Source: Hermetia illucens
Taxonomy: Eukaryota; Arthropoda; Insecta; Diptera; Stratiomyidae
Length of the DNA stretch: 64,000 bases
Direction: 5' to 3'
Assembly: GCF_905115235.1 (NCBI RefSeq)
Contig: NC_051849.1
Location: forward strand, 188,793,786-188,857,785
Shown here: positions 11,819-23,400 of the stretch, piece after piece
Layout: each line of letters begins with the position of its first letter
How positions within the stretch are numbered: the stretch's first letter is position 1
Notes under the pieces: model-generated
Seen by the model: the letters and a program-made list of their open reading frames with translations, nothing else
Databases searched by the model: none
What the model was told of the DNA's origin: nothing
Translations under genes and position numbers: made by a program

Positions 11819-14800
11819 ATGGTGAGTAATTTTTTTGTTGATTGCAGACTGTCATTCTGTCACACCCAATATAATCTGATTTGTTGGATTTTTTACTTAT
11901 AAAGTAGATAAATGATTAGCTGAAGATTGCCCTGATAAGGCGATTCCTGTAAAACGGCTGTAGTACAAGTGATCCGGTGGAAAATTCAGTATTGAATCAG
12001 CTTCGTGAAATCAAATCACAAATGATTCATCAGCGACTCTGCTTGAGTGCAAAAAAAATCATTGTTTATCTCATCAAAGCATTAATCTTCGGATTGTATA
12101 GTGGTTATCGTATAGAATGTAACTTATTCCTCAACAAGTTTCGCAGAAGTGATTGATAAGTTTTTGGCAAATTGAAGGGCAATCGGCTTGGAAATTTACT
12201 TATTCGTGTTATCATCCACAACCAGATCATGGAAAGTGGCCGCCACTTTTACCCAAAAACTTGAAGCCCACGTCAATTATTATATGCCATGCACCGCGAA
12301 GTGTTGTAGAAATGGAGGGAAATTGAAATACAGCGGAAGATTATTATATTTTATCTGATAAAACCTTGGAACCATTTTTTCGCGCTCTTGTTTTGAGATT
12401 GAATGGATGCGATCCATGATGGCTGTTGAATATTTTGATGGTCGTAGCGCGTTGCATAACTAGCGTAAAATATTTTTCTGTGGTCATTTGATTAGAGAAC
12501 AACCCCTTCACCTTGTGGTCCCAAGGATCATGTTCAAGTACTAAAGTCCGTGTTGTGCAGCTCTGCGAAGTAATGGCAGAAAATCAAAGTTACTTAGATC
12601 TGGAGGAGATAAATTCCTTTACACTTACTTGGCTCTTAGAAAACACAGAAAATGCTTAATTTTTTAGATTGGTAGGTCTTTAACTTCGATCGCTTCGGAT
12701 AAATGGACAAAGATTACCGCTACTACGTGTGATCCTTGGCTCTAAGTTAAATTGGAAGAAAGAAGAAATAGAAGTGAGGGCTACGAAGCCCTGTATAGCC
12801 TTCTAAAACTGCAAAAGGAAACGGGATCTCAGACCGAGTATTTTTGAAGTGTGCATAGCGTTATGTTGGCCGAAGTAGAAAAAGAAATACAATTAGACCA
12901 AGTTTAATGCTGTTTAAGGAATTGTATGTACAAGGGCTCCTGGGGCTTTGCGGTGCTGCCCGGCAGATGCTCTTAATATACTCCTGCACCTCCGTGCCTC
13001 TGGACCTTCGTATTAAATACGTTTTATCTTGCAGTGCTTTCAAATTCCCTGAGTCCAGATATTGGACAGCGGCTTTACGGCCATAAGCAAAGTACCTACC
13101 TAACTTGAGTTTCGTCGCCGATGCCGTTTCGAAAACAAACAAATTTCTATCCTCACGATTATATTTCAATATCTCATTTGCTTCTTGGATCCACGTCATT
13201 TGATTTCAGCACCTTGATCATATTCATGGCGATTCACAACCTTCTCCATGAAGCTCGTTAAATGCTACCGATGTTCTGGTGTAGCGGTACATTCGAAACA
13301 GCACACACAATCCAAATATGCATGCAAATACTGACTATGGTAGGTAGGTAGGTATCAGTGGCCGCTCCAAGGAGCCCAATTAACGCTGTGGTGCGCCGGA
13401 ACACCGACTGTATTCACCGAAGGGCTGCCAAGAGCAGAGCCTCGCCTGGGCAATCCGTCAGCCCATTCATTCTGCTCTATTTTCCTTTGCCTGGGAACCC
13501 AGCGGAGGGTGACCTTGAGCATGCCGCCCAGACGTCGTCGCTGAGCACAAGGCCTTGATGGCCGCTTGGCTGTCGGTCAGAATGGCTATGTTACGCTTGG
13601 GACTCGAATCTCGCTCCAGCGATCGACAGACTTCTAATATCGCCAGTATTTCAGCTTGGAATACTCTGGCGAAACCTGGGAGACCATACGATTTGGATAT
13701 ACTGTGTGTATTCGAGAAAACCCCCGCACCGACTCCACAGGCCATCTTTGATTCGTCGGTAAAGAATACTGAGTCATAACCCTGCAACACGCTGCCGGTC
13801 TGCCATTTTACCCTGGTTGGAAAGTCCACAGCAAACTTTCTCGTAAAGTTGAGCTTGCATAGTATGGGGGGAATGCCCAGATTTCCCGAGGTACTTCGTC
13901 TAGGATGTTGCTGTGGCCGTAGGACTTCGTTGCCCAGCATCCAGACTCACGTAGTCTGTCTAGGAGGAGGAGATGCAGGAGTACATTGAGAGCATCTGCC
14001 GGGCAGGACTGCGGAACCCCAGTAGCACCTGCACACGCGGTTCTTTGAATCCTACTAAGTTTGATCCTATCGTATTCTTTGCTCAAAACCTGTCGCCATA
14101 CAATAGAGTCATTCGGTAGGATCGGATGCACTATAGCGGGGTACATCCAGAGAACCATCCTCAGCCGGAAACCGCATTTCTTTGCAATGGTTCTCTTGCA
14201 GGCATAGAAAGCTATACACTTAGCCTTAGAGAAAGGCGTTCTCTCCATAATCGTCCTTAAGTGAATGTCCGGGACGCGCTCTAGGGTCTTCAGCACGAAA
14301 GAGGTCAGGCTGATTGATCGAAAATCCTTCACGGACTCGTGACTGCGTCTGCCCGCTTTTGGTATGAAAAACACTCTTGCGGGTCTCCAGAAATGTGGTA
14401 CGCATTCTAAAGAGATGCAGCTCCGGTAAATCTCAACAAGCCACGGCACATCTCTTTCCTGCTACTTCTACGGCATGACTGGCATTATGCCATCTGGGCC
14501 TGGAGATTTATATGCGTAGAAGCTGTTTGTAGTCCAGCCGAGCTTATCCTCGGTAATTCCGATTTGATAGCACAACTGGGGAGGCCGCAAACCCTCCAAC
14601 CGAGGTTCTGACTTACAGTCTTTCTCGCTGGCGGGAAAGTGCGTTTGAACCAGCAACTCCAAGGTTTCACTAGAAGATTCCGTCCAAGAGCCTTCCGACT
14701 TTTTAAGAAAGGATGGCCTCTTATATTCCTTGGACAGAATCTTACTGAGCCTCGCGGATTCACTGGTGCTTTTGATGTTCTGACAATAGCCCAACCAAGA

Positions 14801-17800
14801 CCGCCTCTTGGCGGTCCTGATGACCAACATGTACTTCTTCGGGCAGTGCTTGTATAGCTGGCAATATTTATGCCTGCAGCAGATGTTGAAGGTTTCTCTG
14901 GTCAGCTTCCTGAGGCTGGAGAGATCTTCATTCCACCACGGTGGCAGTGTCCTTTTGCTGTACTTAGTAGGGTACGAGACTTTAAAGGGGGTATCGAGAA
15001 TGCCTTTTCCAGAGCCCCGACCTTTGACTCCTGTTCGTATGTCGTGCCAATCCTATCAATTTGCGCACCGGAGAGTTTGTTGTTAATTACTTACTCCAGT
15101 CGATCCGCCTGGAGTCTCCGAAGGGTTTGGAGGCATCTGCAGCGAGATCTACACTGAAAAGTGTCCAACTGTGATCAAAGAAGGATCTCTGATCAGACAC
15201 TCGCCAGTTCTCCACCCTAAGAATCCCATTGTTGGTTATTAGGGTGATATCAAGGACCTCCTCCCAACCGGCACACTTCTCCGAGCAGGGGAAATGGATG
15301 GTTGGAGTACTGCCTCTGTTACACACCGATAAGTTTGAAGTAATAATAAAATCAAAGAATGACTCACCTCTCTCGTTGCATTGGCTTTTTTTGTTGCTGT
15401 GGTGTTCGTCAGATGTAGTTCTTCTGACGGAGCTGATCGGTCGTGAGCCATGTAAGCCGAGGAAATATACACGTTCTCTGCCCCCGCCGGCTCCAGCTTG
15501 ACCACGACTAGGTCGCTGGAACTGAGGTCCGGACACAGAAAAGTGTGCAGACTCTTCCTCGCGAGAATACATGTTCTAGGTCTATCCTGATAAGCGTCTC
15601 CTGTGCTGTGGAATAAATTAAAATATTTTTTTTTTGAGCCATTTCATGGTTCTGTCGCCTCCGACCCAGGGCTCTTGTACTAGTGCGATGTTGCTGTCTT
15701 CCTCTAGGAGGAAGACAAGCAGACTAGCCGAGGCGTACTTCGAGTGCTACAGATTTATCTGCGTTCAACTCAGCATGATCTGCTTGCGTGGGGGGTTTGT
15801 CAGTCCCCGTCGTACCGTCGATCGTCATCTCCTCCAACAGCTCGTTGGCGGCGTCCTTGGTAACAACCCAGTCGTCCATGGGAATCCCGGGGTTTTCAAG
15901 GCTCAGGAATTTGACGAGCTTGTCACTACCCATGTGGATCTTCGGCAATCAGATGCGTGTGTTTGCCTGCCGTGTCCAGGAGATGCTCAAAGACCATCCC
16001 CGACACCGACGCCTCAACACTGGCTCACACCTCCGGCGCTAGTTTGCCGCTGGCAAAATTACTATCCGCCAGTGCCACACGTAAGTGGCTCCTGGCCACA
16101 TCACTGAAAGGTTTCGCAGTTCATGGCCCGTCGGCTGACTGTTGCTGCGCACTTTTCTTCGGATGTTGTTTAGTGTCTTACCCACTCTGCTCTGCTTCTG
16201 ATCTTGCTCGACCTCGTCTTGAGATGGATAGCGTTTCAGAGCAATGGGCTTCGCCTTCTGCTCGTCTGCCAGGTGTTTGCTGTTGCATTCCTTAACAATC
16301 GCCTGGTATTTAGCGAGGTCTTTTTCATTCAGCTCGTCAACAGTATCGGCCTCCTTATTCTTAGCAATCTTGCCGAGAATATGCATGGCCTTATGGTGCT
16401 GGCTCTTGAGCAGGACACAGGCCTTATATGAAACTGAAGGTGTCCAAGGTATTCAGAGTTCGCATACTAAAGACCAAGCTCCCCATTGGCCACGCAGCCC
16501 TCGGCGTATGCTGTTCCACTCTTGGCTTGGGGTCCTATTAGCACCTTCTCCAGTGCAGGGAGGACGATCCCCGGGCTGTTGCTTCGATCCATCAGGCCGC
16601 CAATACCGACTATAACCAACGTATTTCTTGTCAGGTAGCAATTATTTTTTTTTTCAGAACTGTCCAATTATTGCTGCATTTTTGTACAATTCGTTGCAAG
16701 TTCATAGGACATAGGATACCCTTTGAGCTGGGGCTTAATAATACACTCAAAATCTTCACTACTTGTCGTAAGAGGCGACTAAAGGGGATAGAAATTTGAG
16801 GGCCAACAACTTGTAAATTTAAAACTTTACTGTTACCGAAAAATCAAGAACGCCTCGAATAGGGACTGTCCTCAACGGACAACAGGGGGGAGCTTCCTGA
16901 AGGTGACATTGTGATTCTGATGGATGATCTGAATGCCAAGGTGGGATCCAATAATAACTTGTTCGGACATGTGATGGGGAAACACGATATTGGCGACCGA
17001 AACGGTTATGTTTGGAGGTTCGTGGTTTCTGTAACTGCTACCGCCTCGTCATCGGTGGCGCATTGTTCGAGCGCAGAGCCTACCATAAGTTAAGTTGGGT
17101 TTCAACTTAACGACACCGTACCAGCAATTTGATCGTCCATTTTGCGTTCAGCAGTAGATTAGGAATTGTTAGTTGGGTGTGCGTAGCAGAGGAGGCGCTA
17201 ACATTGGCCTCGAAAGGGATCACCATCTGATGGTCACTTACGTTCACTTGTGTGTTGCTTCCGCTACTTCTCACAGGGTTGGAGAGCTGCGACCCCCTGA
17301 ATTCAACATCAAAAACGACGGCTTGTAGGACCCAGCTGTGGCTCGATAGTGGGAGAGCTATCTTGCGAATTAAACACAGATATATTGAGTAGCCCACCTG
17401 AGAATATCGATGAGCCCTGAGCAGCCATCAAAAGTGTTTTTTTCTCGGGTGCTACACAGGTCGTAGGCCACATCCTGAAGATCTGCTTAACTGCGGAGTC
17501 GTGGAATCGGATCGATGAACGGAAGGATGGCGGGCGTGACGAGCGAAATCCCAAGAAGTTGAGCGTAGTGTACGCCGTGTCAAGAGAGAAGTTGTTATTA
17601 TGTTGGCCAGGAATGTGGAAGATGCCGAAAATCGCAATGATTTCAGGCCAGGAATGTATTCCTCTTGTGAATGAAATGATTCGCTGTTCCACACCTTGAG
17701 CACAAGTTGATGAGCCACTTGAGGTAATTAGTCGCCTCCATATTTAACCAATTCCGCTGTAATTCCATCGGCTCCTGGCGATTTATGATTTTTAAGCTAA

Positions 17801-19554
17801 TGAATTGAATGGACTGTTTCTTCTATACTTGGTGATGGCAGTATTTGTCCGTCGTCTTCAGTTGGCGGGACCTCCAACTCACCGATGTTGTGGTTGTTCA
17901 GTAGCTCATCAAAGTACTCAAACCATCGCTTCAATATAGGATGAACATCGAGGTGTGTAAGGCTTCATCCTGCTGACTTGTTGGTAAAACTTCCGCGCCT
18001 GGTCTGGTTGCTCCCTGTACTTTTCGAGAATAGGCCCGTTAAATAAATGAACACTTTCGATTCCCCGCACTCCTCATCTTTCCAACAAACGCCAGAACTA
18101 AGACCGGCTTCGGAAAGTACTAACCGAGACCTTTCATTTGATACCCCACATGACTATATTTGGCAAAAAAAAACAATTTACACACAAAGTTGAGGTATTA
18201 GCCGAAGTAAAAATATTACAATGAACAGAATTTAAGTTAAAGTTCTGAAGGTGAAGTCATGAAGGAAGTTGTGGAGATGCTTGGAATAGTGGCAGCCTGT
18301 AAGCAAGAGGTCCAGGGAATATTGTAGATCAAGCGACATTTCGTTATTCCAATCTTCCAACTTCGGTTGTAGCAAAAAAAACCTCGGCTCCTTTAATCAA
18401 TGGGGGAGGACAGTACAGTAGACACATAGTAAGCAGCACATAAGCTCCGAATAACAATCTTAAAGAAAGTACTAAGCCGACTATCAGTGCAACTTATTCA
18501 GCTAGTTAATAGCAATTGTCTTTTCTTGTATTTGGTTGGAGTATTTTAATTTGTGACAAGATTTCTGAGAGGGTAGTTTTTATTGTAAACCTATTTCTAT
18601 GGTTGGTACTACTGACTAAATCTTTTTACTAATATTCCAATCGTTTATGAGATCAAATCTTCTATGTCTTTAATAGTTACCTATTTGTTCACAATTAAAT
18701 TATACAAACATTTCTTCCATTTCCAGGCCGAACTTCAAATGGATTGTGCTCTCGACCTAATGCGTCGCTTACCCCCACAGCAAATCGAAAAAAATCTTAT
18801 AGATTTGATCGATTTGGCACCAGCACTTTGTGAAGATCTTCTCTCGTCTGTTGATCAGCCGTTGAAGATCGCGAAAGACAAGGAAACGGGCAAGGACTAC
18901 CTACTATGTGATTATAACCGCGATGGAGATTCATACCGTTCTCCATGGTCAAACACATACGATCCCCCATTGGAAGATGGTTCGATGCCATCAGAACGAC
19001 TACGCAAATTAGAAATTGAAGCGAACTACGCATTCGATCAATATCGAGAAATGTACTACGAAGGCGGAGTGTCATCAGTTTATTTATGGGATTTACAGCA
19101 CGGCTTCGCTGGGGTTATACTTATCAAGAAGGCCGGGGACGGAAGTAAGAAAATTCGGGGCTGCTGGGATTCTATACATGTCGTAGAAGTGCAAGAAAAA
19201 AGCACCGGTCGTACAGCCCATTATAAACTCACATCAACAGCCATGTTGTGGCTTCAAACGAATAAACAAGGCTCAGGCACAATGAATCTGGGCGGAAGTT
19301 TAACGCGACAAGTTGAACAAGATTGGAATGTAAGCGAGTCGTCACCACATATTGCCAATATCGGCCGAATGGTCGAAGATATGGAAAACAAAATCAGAAA
19401 TACGCTGAATGAAATCTATTTCGGTAAAACAAAAGACATTGTGAACGGTTTGAGGAGCATCCAGTCGTTGGCCGATCAACGACAGCAAGCGGCAATGAAG
19501 CAAGATTTAGCAGCAGCCATTCTAAGGCGTAACGTGAAGCCAGACGGGAACTGA
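11819..19554 (+). CDS. cpb: F-actin-capping protein subunit beta
   Basis: CapZ beta pairs with the alpha subunit to cap barbed ends of actin filaments. The protein is 276 residues, the usual family length, and highly conserved: [80 protein letters not shown], and the C-terminal actin-binding tentacle with [11 protein letters not shown]. The coding sequence has two exons. Exon 1 contributes only the ATG (11819-11821), directly followed by a GTGAGT donor. Exon 2 (18727-19554) follows a TTTCCAG acceptor and begins GCC GAA CTT CAA ATG, giving MAELQMD. An upstream in-frame ATG at 18664 lies in the intron and would add a non-conserved hydrophobic stretch, so I rejected it as the start. A second possible start is Met6. 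A possible polyadenylation signal AATAAA is at 20128-20133. Confidence 0.93.
11822..12640 (+). other. First part of the cpb intron, no gene seen
   Basis: AT-rich intronic sequence starting at the GTGAGT donor. I see no open frame of note and no recognisable transposon in this section. Confidence 0.5.
12640..13070 (+). mobile_element. LOA-type LINE fragment (sense to cpb)
   Basis: Short block matching the segment between reverse transcriptase and RNase H of the LOA-like family: LGSKLNWK-like, KACIAF-like and a LRPS-like stretch (12725-12840), then GAP(G)[16 protein letters not shown] (12930-12985). The same motifs appear in better form at 14000 (minus) and 45200 (plus). It is heavily eroded. 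Confidence 0.5.
13337..16720 (-). mobile_element. LOA-like LINE with ORF1 and RNase H, antisense inside the cpb intron
   Basis: Reading the minus strand from 16720: ORF1 remnants (16386-15724) include [20 protein letters not shown] and [23 protein letters not shown]2 endonuclease remnants lie near 15570-15090. The pre-RT segment has [20 protein letters not shown] (about 14790). RT motifs include [20 protein letters not shown] (about 14360) and a late [20 protein letters not shown] (about 14030-13975). RNase H (13860-13550) has the active-site-like [26 protein letters not shown] and [12 protein letters not shown]. The 3' end carries TAGG-type tandem repeats at 13337-13352, a tail style known for this LINE group. 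The copy has internal deletions and many frame breaks. Confidence 0.7.
16840..17690 (+). mobile_element. RTE-like LINE endonuclease fragment (a lineage other than RTE-I)
   Basis: At 16890-17110 the frame reads [33 protein letters not shown], then [19 protein letters not shown] in a second frame. The catalytic Asp-Asn pair of the endonuclease (DLNAKVG) is kept. Downstream, 17110-17690 is the decayed continuation. It ends where an RTE-I fragment on the opposite strand begins. Confidence 0.55.
17690..18050 (-). mobile_element. RTE-I family LINE, internal fragment
   Basis: On the minus strand this matches the linker before RT in copy A and copy [11 protein letters not shown]-like, [20 protein letters not shown] (17900-17840), then [15 protein letters not shown] (about 17780-17740). 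Both ends are cut inside the element. It sits within the cpb intron. Confidence 0.6.
18051..18726 (+). other. Last part of the cpb intron
   Basis: No gene. At 18110-18180 there is a short repeat piece (ACCTTTCATTTGATACCCCA) whose inverted relative lies near 56490-56530, so it belongs to the dispersed non-coding repeat described there. A pyrimidine-rich tract and TTTCCAG acceptor precede exon 2 at 18727. Confidence 0.45.
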
Positions 19555-20260
19555 AACGATATAGAGTTTTCGTCTGATAGTTTTTACGATACTTGAACAA
19601 GATATGCCCTTTTTCGTTTAACTTTATTCTAATTGACCTTAACCTTAACATTCATCGTAATCGCACTCTTCCGTACAAAAGGACTTAGTATTGTTCCAAT
19701 GCCGAGCCGGACCACGAAAATATGCTATAGGGAGGTTGCAAATTATCACGAGTATTAGAGATGTTTCCGCAGTTCTCAAAAGAGTGAGGTTCATTGTGAT
19801 TTTGATGGCATATACGAGCGTTTAGATTATCAATACAGGTTGAATTTGTCACATTAAGTTTTTAAAATGAATATTAATTTCATAGTCGCATTTCGTCCTT
19901 TTTAAAGTAAACTATGCAATTGTTTCTTTTAATTTCTCTTATATTAACAGATTATCATATAAGTGCTCGCTTTTTATTACTTTCTATTTATGATAGGTAC
20001 CCGAGTCTGTCTGATTAGCTTTTTGTGCTGCATTTGCTTTTATTCTCTTTCCACCTTTTTTTTTTCAAAAGAAGAAAATATATTTTACTTTACCTATAAA
20101 TATGAAAATTAGAGAAACTAAATATAAAATAAAAAACATTTTTAAGAAAAAATATATAAAATATATAATATGCGTTCAATTATAATTTTGTTGTTTTATT
20201 TTTGTAGATAAATAAGATAAGAATAGTAATAAAGGGAAAAGTTCACAAGATGCAATAGTT
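19555..20260 (+). other. cpb 3' UTR and downstream AT-rich DNA
   Basis: Non-coding sequence after the cpb stop. It becomes extremely A+T-rich from about 20050, with an AATAAA at 20128-20133 that could serve polyadenylation. I see nothing else. Confidence 0.5.
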
Positions 20261-20600
20261 CAAAGTAAATGTAATGAAGCATTTGTGACCCGCGCTCTGT
20301 CGAACAGCCAATTGTGCCTCTTTCAATGCGTCCATTGCCGCAGAGTATACATCGGTCAGGCGAAAAAGACAATGGAAACATATCTCAAAGGGCACGAAAA
20401 GGAGGCCCAGCACTACGAAAGTGAGTTGACTAAAAAAAAGTGCAGCGGAGGCAACGGAACACATCGTCTTGACGAACCATACAATTTTCAAGCATAATGT
20501 TCAACTTTGGGTCAAAATTTGCTGCAAAAATATATCATCCCCAAGAAACTTCCTCAAGGATTTGTCGTTCTAGGCCTTGGTAAATTCGCAATTGCATTTA
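20260..20600 (+). mobile_element. Penelope-like element, GIY-YIG endonuclease fragment
   Basis: The 70-codon frame at 20285-20497 has a Cys-x2-Cys followed by VYIGQAKKTMETYLKGHEKE. This is the characteristic YIG-type nuclease start, with the conserved His of the Penelope GIY-YIG domain (CxxC...YIGQTxR...LxEH). The reverse transcriptase part is absent and the remainder is eroded. Confidence 0.6.
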
Positions 20601-20839
20601 CTTTGTAGGAGAAGTAGAAGTAATTAGATAATTTCACCTATGATTATGGGAATTTACATTTGCAAATCAAGTAGTCGTGGAAACATGCAATCTAATTGCT
20701 CCAAATCTTCAGATTGATTCAGATGAATCTATTCGCGAGAGACAAGTACACAATCCTATATGAACGTGAAAACACAGTGTGAACAGAATAAGCATCTTCT
20801 AGTCTAACGAATTACGAAATATGACATCGAAGTCTTTGG

Positions 20840-21410
20840 CTGCAGTAAAGGAGCATACCCTTAAGAATCATTTAATAACTGACAAATACAGAAAATTACA
20901 CAGTGATAAAAAGGGGCATATATCGCATGATGTGTAACAACTGCCCCAAAACATATATACGGAGGCCAAACGAAAAGGTTGATCCAGGGCCAAATAAAGG
21001 ACCATCTAAAACAAGTGGAACTAGCAAAACGCGACAATAGGCAACACATCAGGTCAGCTATGGCGAAACGTAAACAGAAAAAGGAATCAATCACAGAAAA
21101 GAATCAGCTAGAAATATTGAAAAAAGATTAAGCATAATAAACTTGACTCCTACGTTTTTTCATAGAGAAACAAAGCACAGATACCCGTCTGAATACAGAC
21201 TTGGGAAACATCCCATAGTCTTCCTACCAATGGCAGGATGTACTAAATAAAATAATAAAAACGTTCCGATATGGTATTCATAAAACTTTTAGAATTAAGG
21301 TGTAGAAAGTAAAAGTTGGAACATCTCTAATTAATCTTTTAACGCCCTAAAGAAGGTAGCAAGTAACTACCGAAGTGGGCACATGGAGAAAATAAAATTT
21401 GTTCACTCAC
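20840..21410 (+). mobile_element. Second Penelope-like fragment with GIY-YIG remnant and 3' end
   Basis: At 20905-20990 a frame reads HKKGHISHDV-like in one register and GIYRMMCNNCPKTYIRRPNE in another. This is a second, independently decayed GIY-YIG domain. Later, HRETKHRYPSEYRLGKHPIV (21165-21220) suits the C-terminal tail. The 3' end at 21347-21400 contains a hairpin resembling hammerhead stem II (listed separately). Confidence 0.55.
21347..21384 (+). ncRNA. Degenerate hammerhead-ribozyme-like hairpin of a Penelope-like element
   Basis: Core-like CTAAAGA (21347-21353) is followed by a perfect 5-bp stem GGTAG/CTACC (21355-21359 with 21367-21371), a loop containing AAGTA, then GAAG (21372-21375). 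The arrangement core, stem II, GAA matches the hammerhead layout known in Penelope-like elements, but the conserved CTGATGA and GAAA bases are changed, so activity is not expected. Confidence 0.35.
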
Positions 21411-21559
21411 TTAAAGGAGGAATTTTTTATTTATTCATGCAATTATTATTATCCGAGTTATCACAATCTCGGCAGATGCCGGATTTTACCTAATACTAGC
21501 ACTAAGTGTCAAGCATTTAAGCTCGGACAATCCCACCTACTTAAAAACCAAAGGGGCGT

Positions 21560-22570
21560 TGGTGGTGGTGGCCGGTAGTAGGTCAATGGGAGAATCCGTC
21601 GAGAATTCCCCGTAACATCAAGCACGTATGCAGAATGGTGTACTTCTGGATGGTTTGAACCAGACTGTGCTTGCCGTACAGAAATCTGACATGATTTACC
21701 TGCAATGAAACTTCTTTGATAAGATTTGATTTGATAATATTCTGGGCGTATAGGGCTATCCGACCTAGCAAGATAGTGGAGAATATCTTATAGATGGTAC
21801 TCAACAGCGTTATACTTCTATTGTTGCTGCACTTCATAATATTCCCCTTTTTATGTATGGATCAGATAATGACCCGTTACGATTCGCTTTCCCACTCCTT
21901 GAGCATCAGTTGGTGTAGTTGGTCGTCTCCATATTTAACCAATTTCATCGCCTTCTGAGGACTTATGGTTTCTAAGCCGATTAATTGCACGGGTTGTTTC
22001 TTCCATGTTTAGTGGTGGCACCGTTTGTTCGTTGTCTTCAGTTGGCGTGACCTCCAGCTAGCCGAATTTTTTTTTTGTTTAGCAGTTCATCAAAGTACTC
22101 AACCCATCGCTCCAATATGCCCATTCTGCCAGAAATCATATTTCCATCTATGTCTCGGCAGGAGGATCGAACTGTATAAAGCTTAATCCTGCTGACTTGT
22201 TGGAAAAAAATCCGCGAATGGTGCGGTTGCTTCCTGTACTTTTCGAGTTCACAGGCCTCTTGGTTCTCCCAGACTTTCTTCTTCCGCCTGTGAATTCGAT
22301 TCTCTACTTGACGGAGTTCGTGATATGTAGGTCTCTTCGCGTGTATGGAGCATTCCTCCGTTTCGTTGCTGGCTTTCATTCATCATCAAACCAGTCATTC
22401 CGACTTTTTTTGCAACTTGGGCCAAGTATGTTTGTGGCGGTGTCAATGATAACGTTCTTCAGGTAGTTGCGAAGATAATTTGTCGATGCCTCATCTCCAG
22501 AACCTTCGTTAGCTGCGGCTGTTGCGGCATACATACCCCCTTCAGTGTTCACTCTCACCTGACTGTCACA
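21560..22570 (-). mobile_element. RTE-I family LINE, copy B, truncated at both ends
   Basis: Minus-strand reading gives the end of the endonuclease linker (GDEASTNYLRNYLKNVIIDT, 22500-22440; TNILGPSCKKSRNDWFDDE), the basic middle (RPTYHELRQVENRIHRRKKK), [10 protein letters not shown], then a KGxIMKCSNNRSITLLSTIY segment (21850-21785) and a decayed KSNLIKEVS region. The endonuclease and the RT palm are missing. Frame shifts are present throughout. Confidence 0.7.
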
Positions 22571-22779
22571 GTCACAGTCTTGCTAATCGAACCTGGAGCA
22601 CCATAAACACTATTCCCACAACATAAAAAGTAAGCACCGACGCACCTATCCCATGAATTGCAATGATGCTACATTGTATTTCAGCGGTTTTCCTGCAAAT
22701 AACATCGGAGATGCGGGACTAGCTTCTTCCTCACTACTCCTACTACATTATGATAATTGGATCCCAAAAACAGGAAAAT

Positions 22780-23400
22780 AGCACCCAACATCCCATTTCT
22801 ACTACTGCAAACAGCGTGAGATATTGCCCGCCGTTGATGCTGTGCTGATGTGATCGTAGACAAATCGCAGCTGCACGGAATACTGGCGAAAATCAATCAA
22901 CTCCATAAAAACATAATACATATCATGGAACTGGCCTTTCCTGGATTTCGAAATCATCAAATACGAGGAAAACCTCGAATTTGATATCTTTAGAAAACCT
23001 GCCGTCACACAAATAGCGATCACCAGCAACTCCTCCTTTTGAAAGTAATACAAATTCACGATGTTTCATAGCATGGCCCACAGAATGTTAACTATCCCCT
23101 TAACAAGATGTGTAATAGATATAATAAAGAACTAGTCTATATAGAAGACATGGCGAGAAAGGATGGATACACCAATATCGTCGAAACGATAATTAGGAAG
23201 AAGTTGACTGCAAAAGAAAGGAAACAACTGTCGTTGCTTATAGGCACCAACGATAAGCCTGCAGTTAAATTCAGCATTATCTATACCTCTATATGGGCAA
23301 GGACCACGAATACTCTTATTTGAAATAGAGCTAATACCAACAAATAGGCATACTGAATTAAACTGCACCGACCACTGAAAAACAGCAAGAAAAAAATAGA
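22780..23400 (+). mobile_element. Penelope-like element, end of reverse transcriptase and linker
   Basis: Shifted frames give LHGILAKINQLHKN (22872-22915) and MELAFPGF, typical of the region after the PLE reverse transcriptase palm. Next come a HR-M-like segment and YNKELVYIEDMARKDGYTNI (23117-23175), the linker that precedes the GIY-YIG nuclease in Penelope elements. The nuclease itself is not recognisable here. Confidence 0.5.

Noticed and set aside
18664-18726. Upstream in-frame ATG of capping protein beta
   Set aside because: The 21 extra residues are not part of the family; the TTTCCAG acceptor at 18726 and the ATG-GTGAGT exon at 11819 give the conserved N-terminus.
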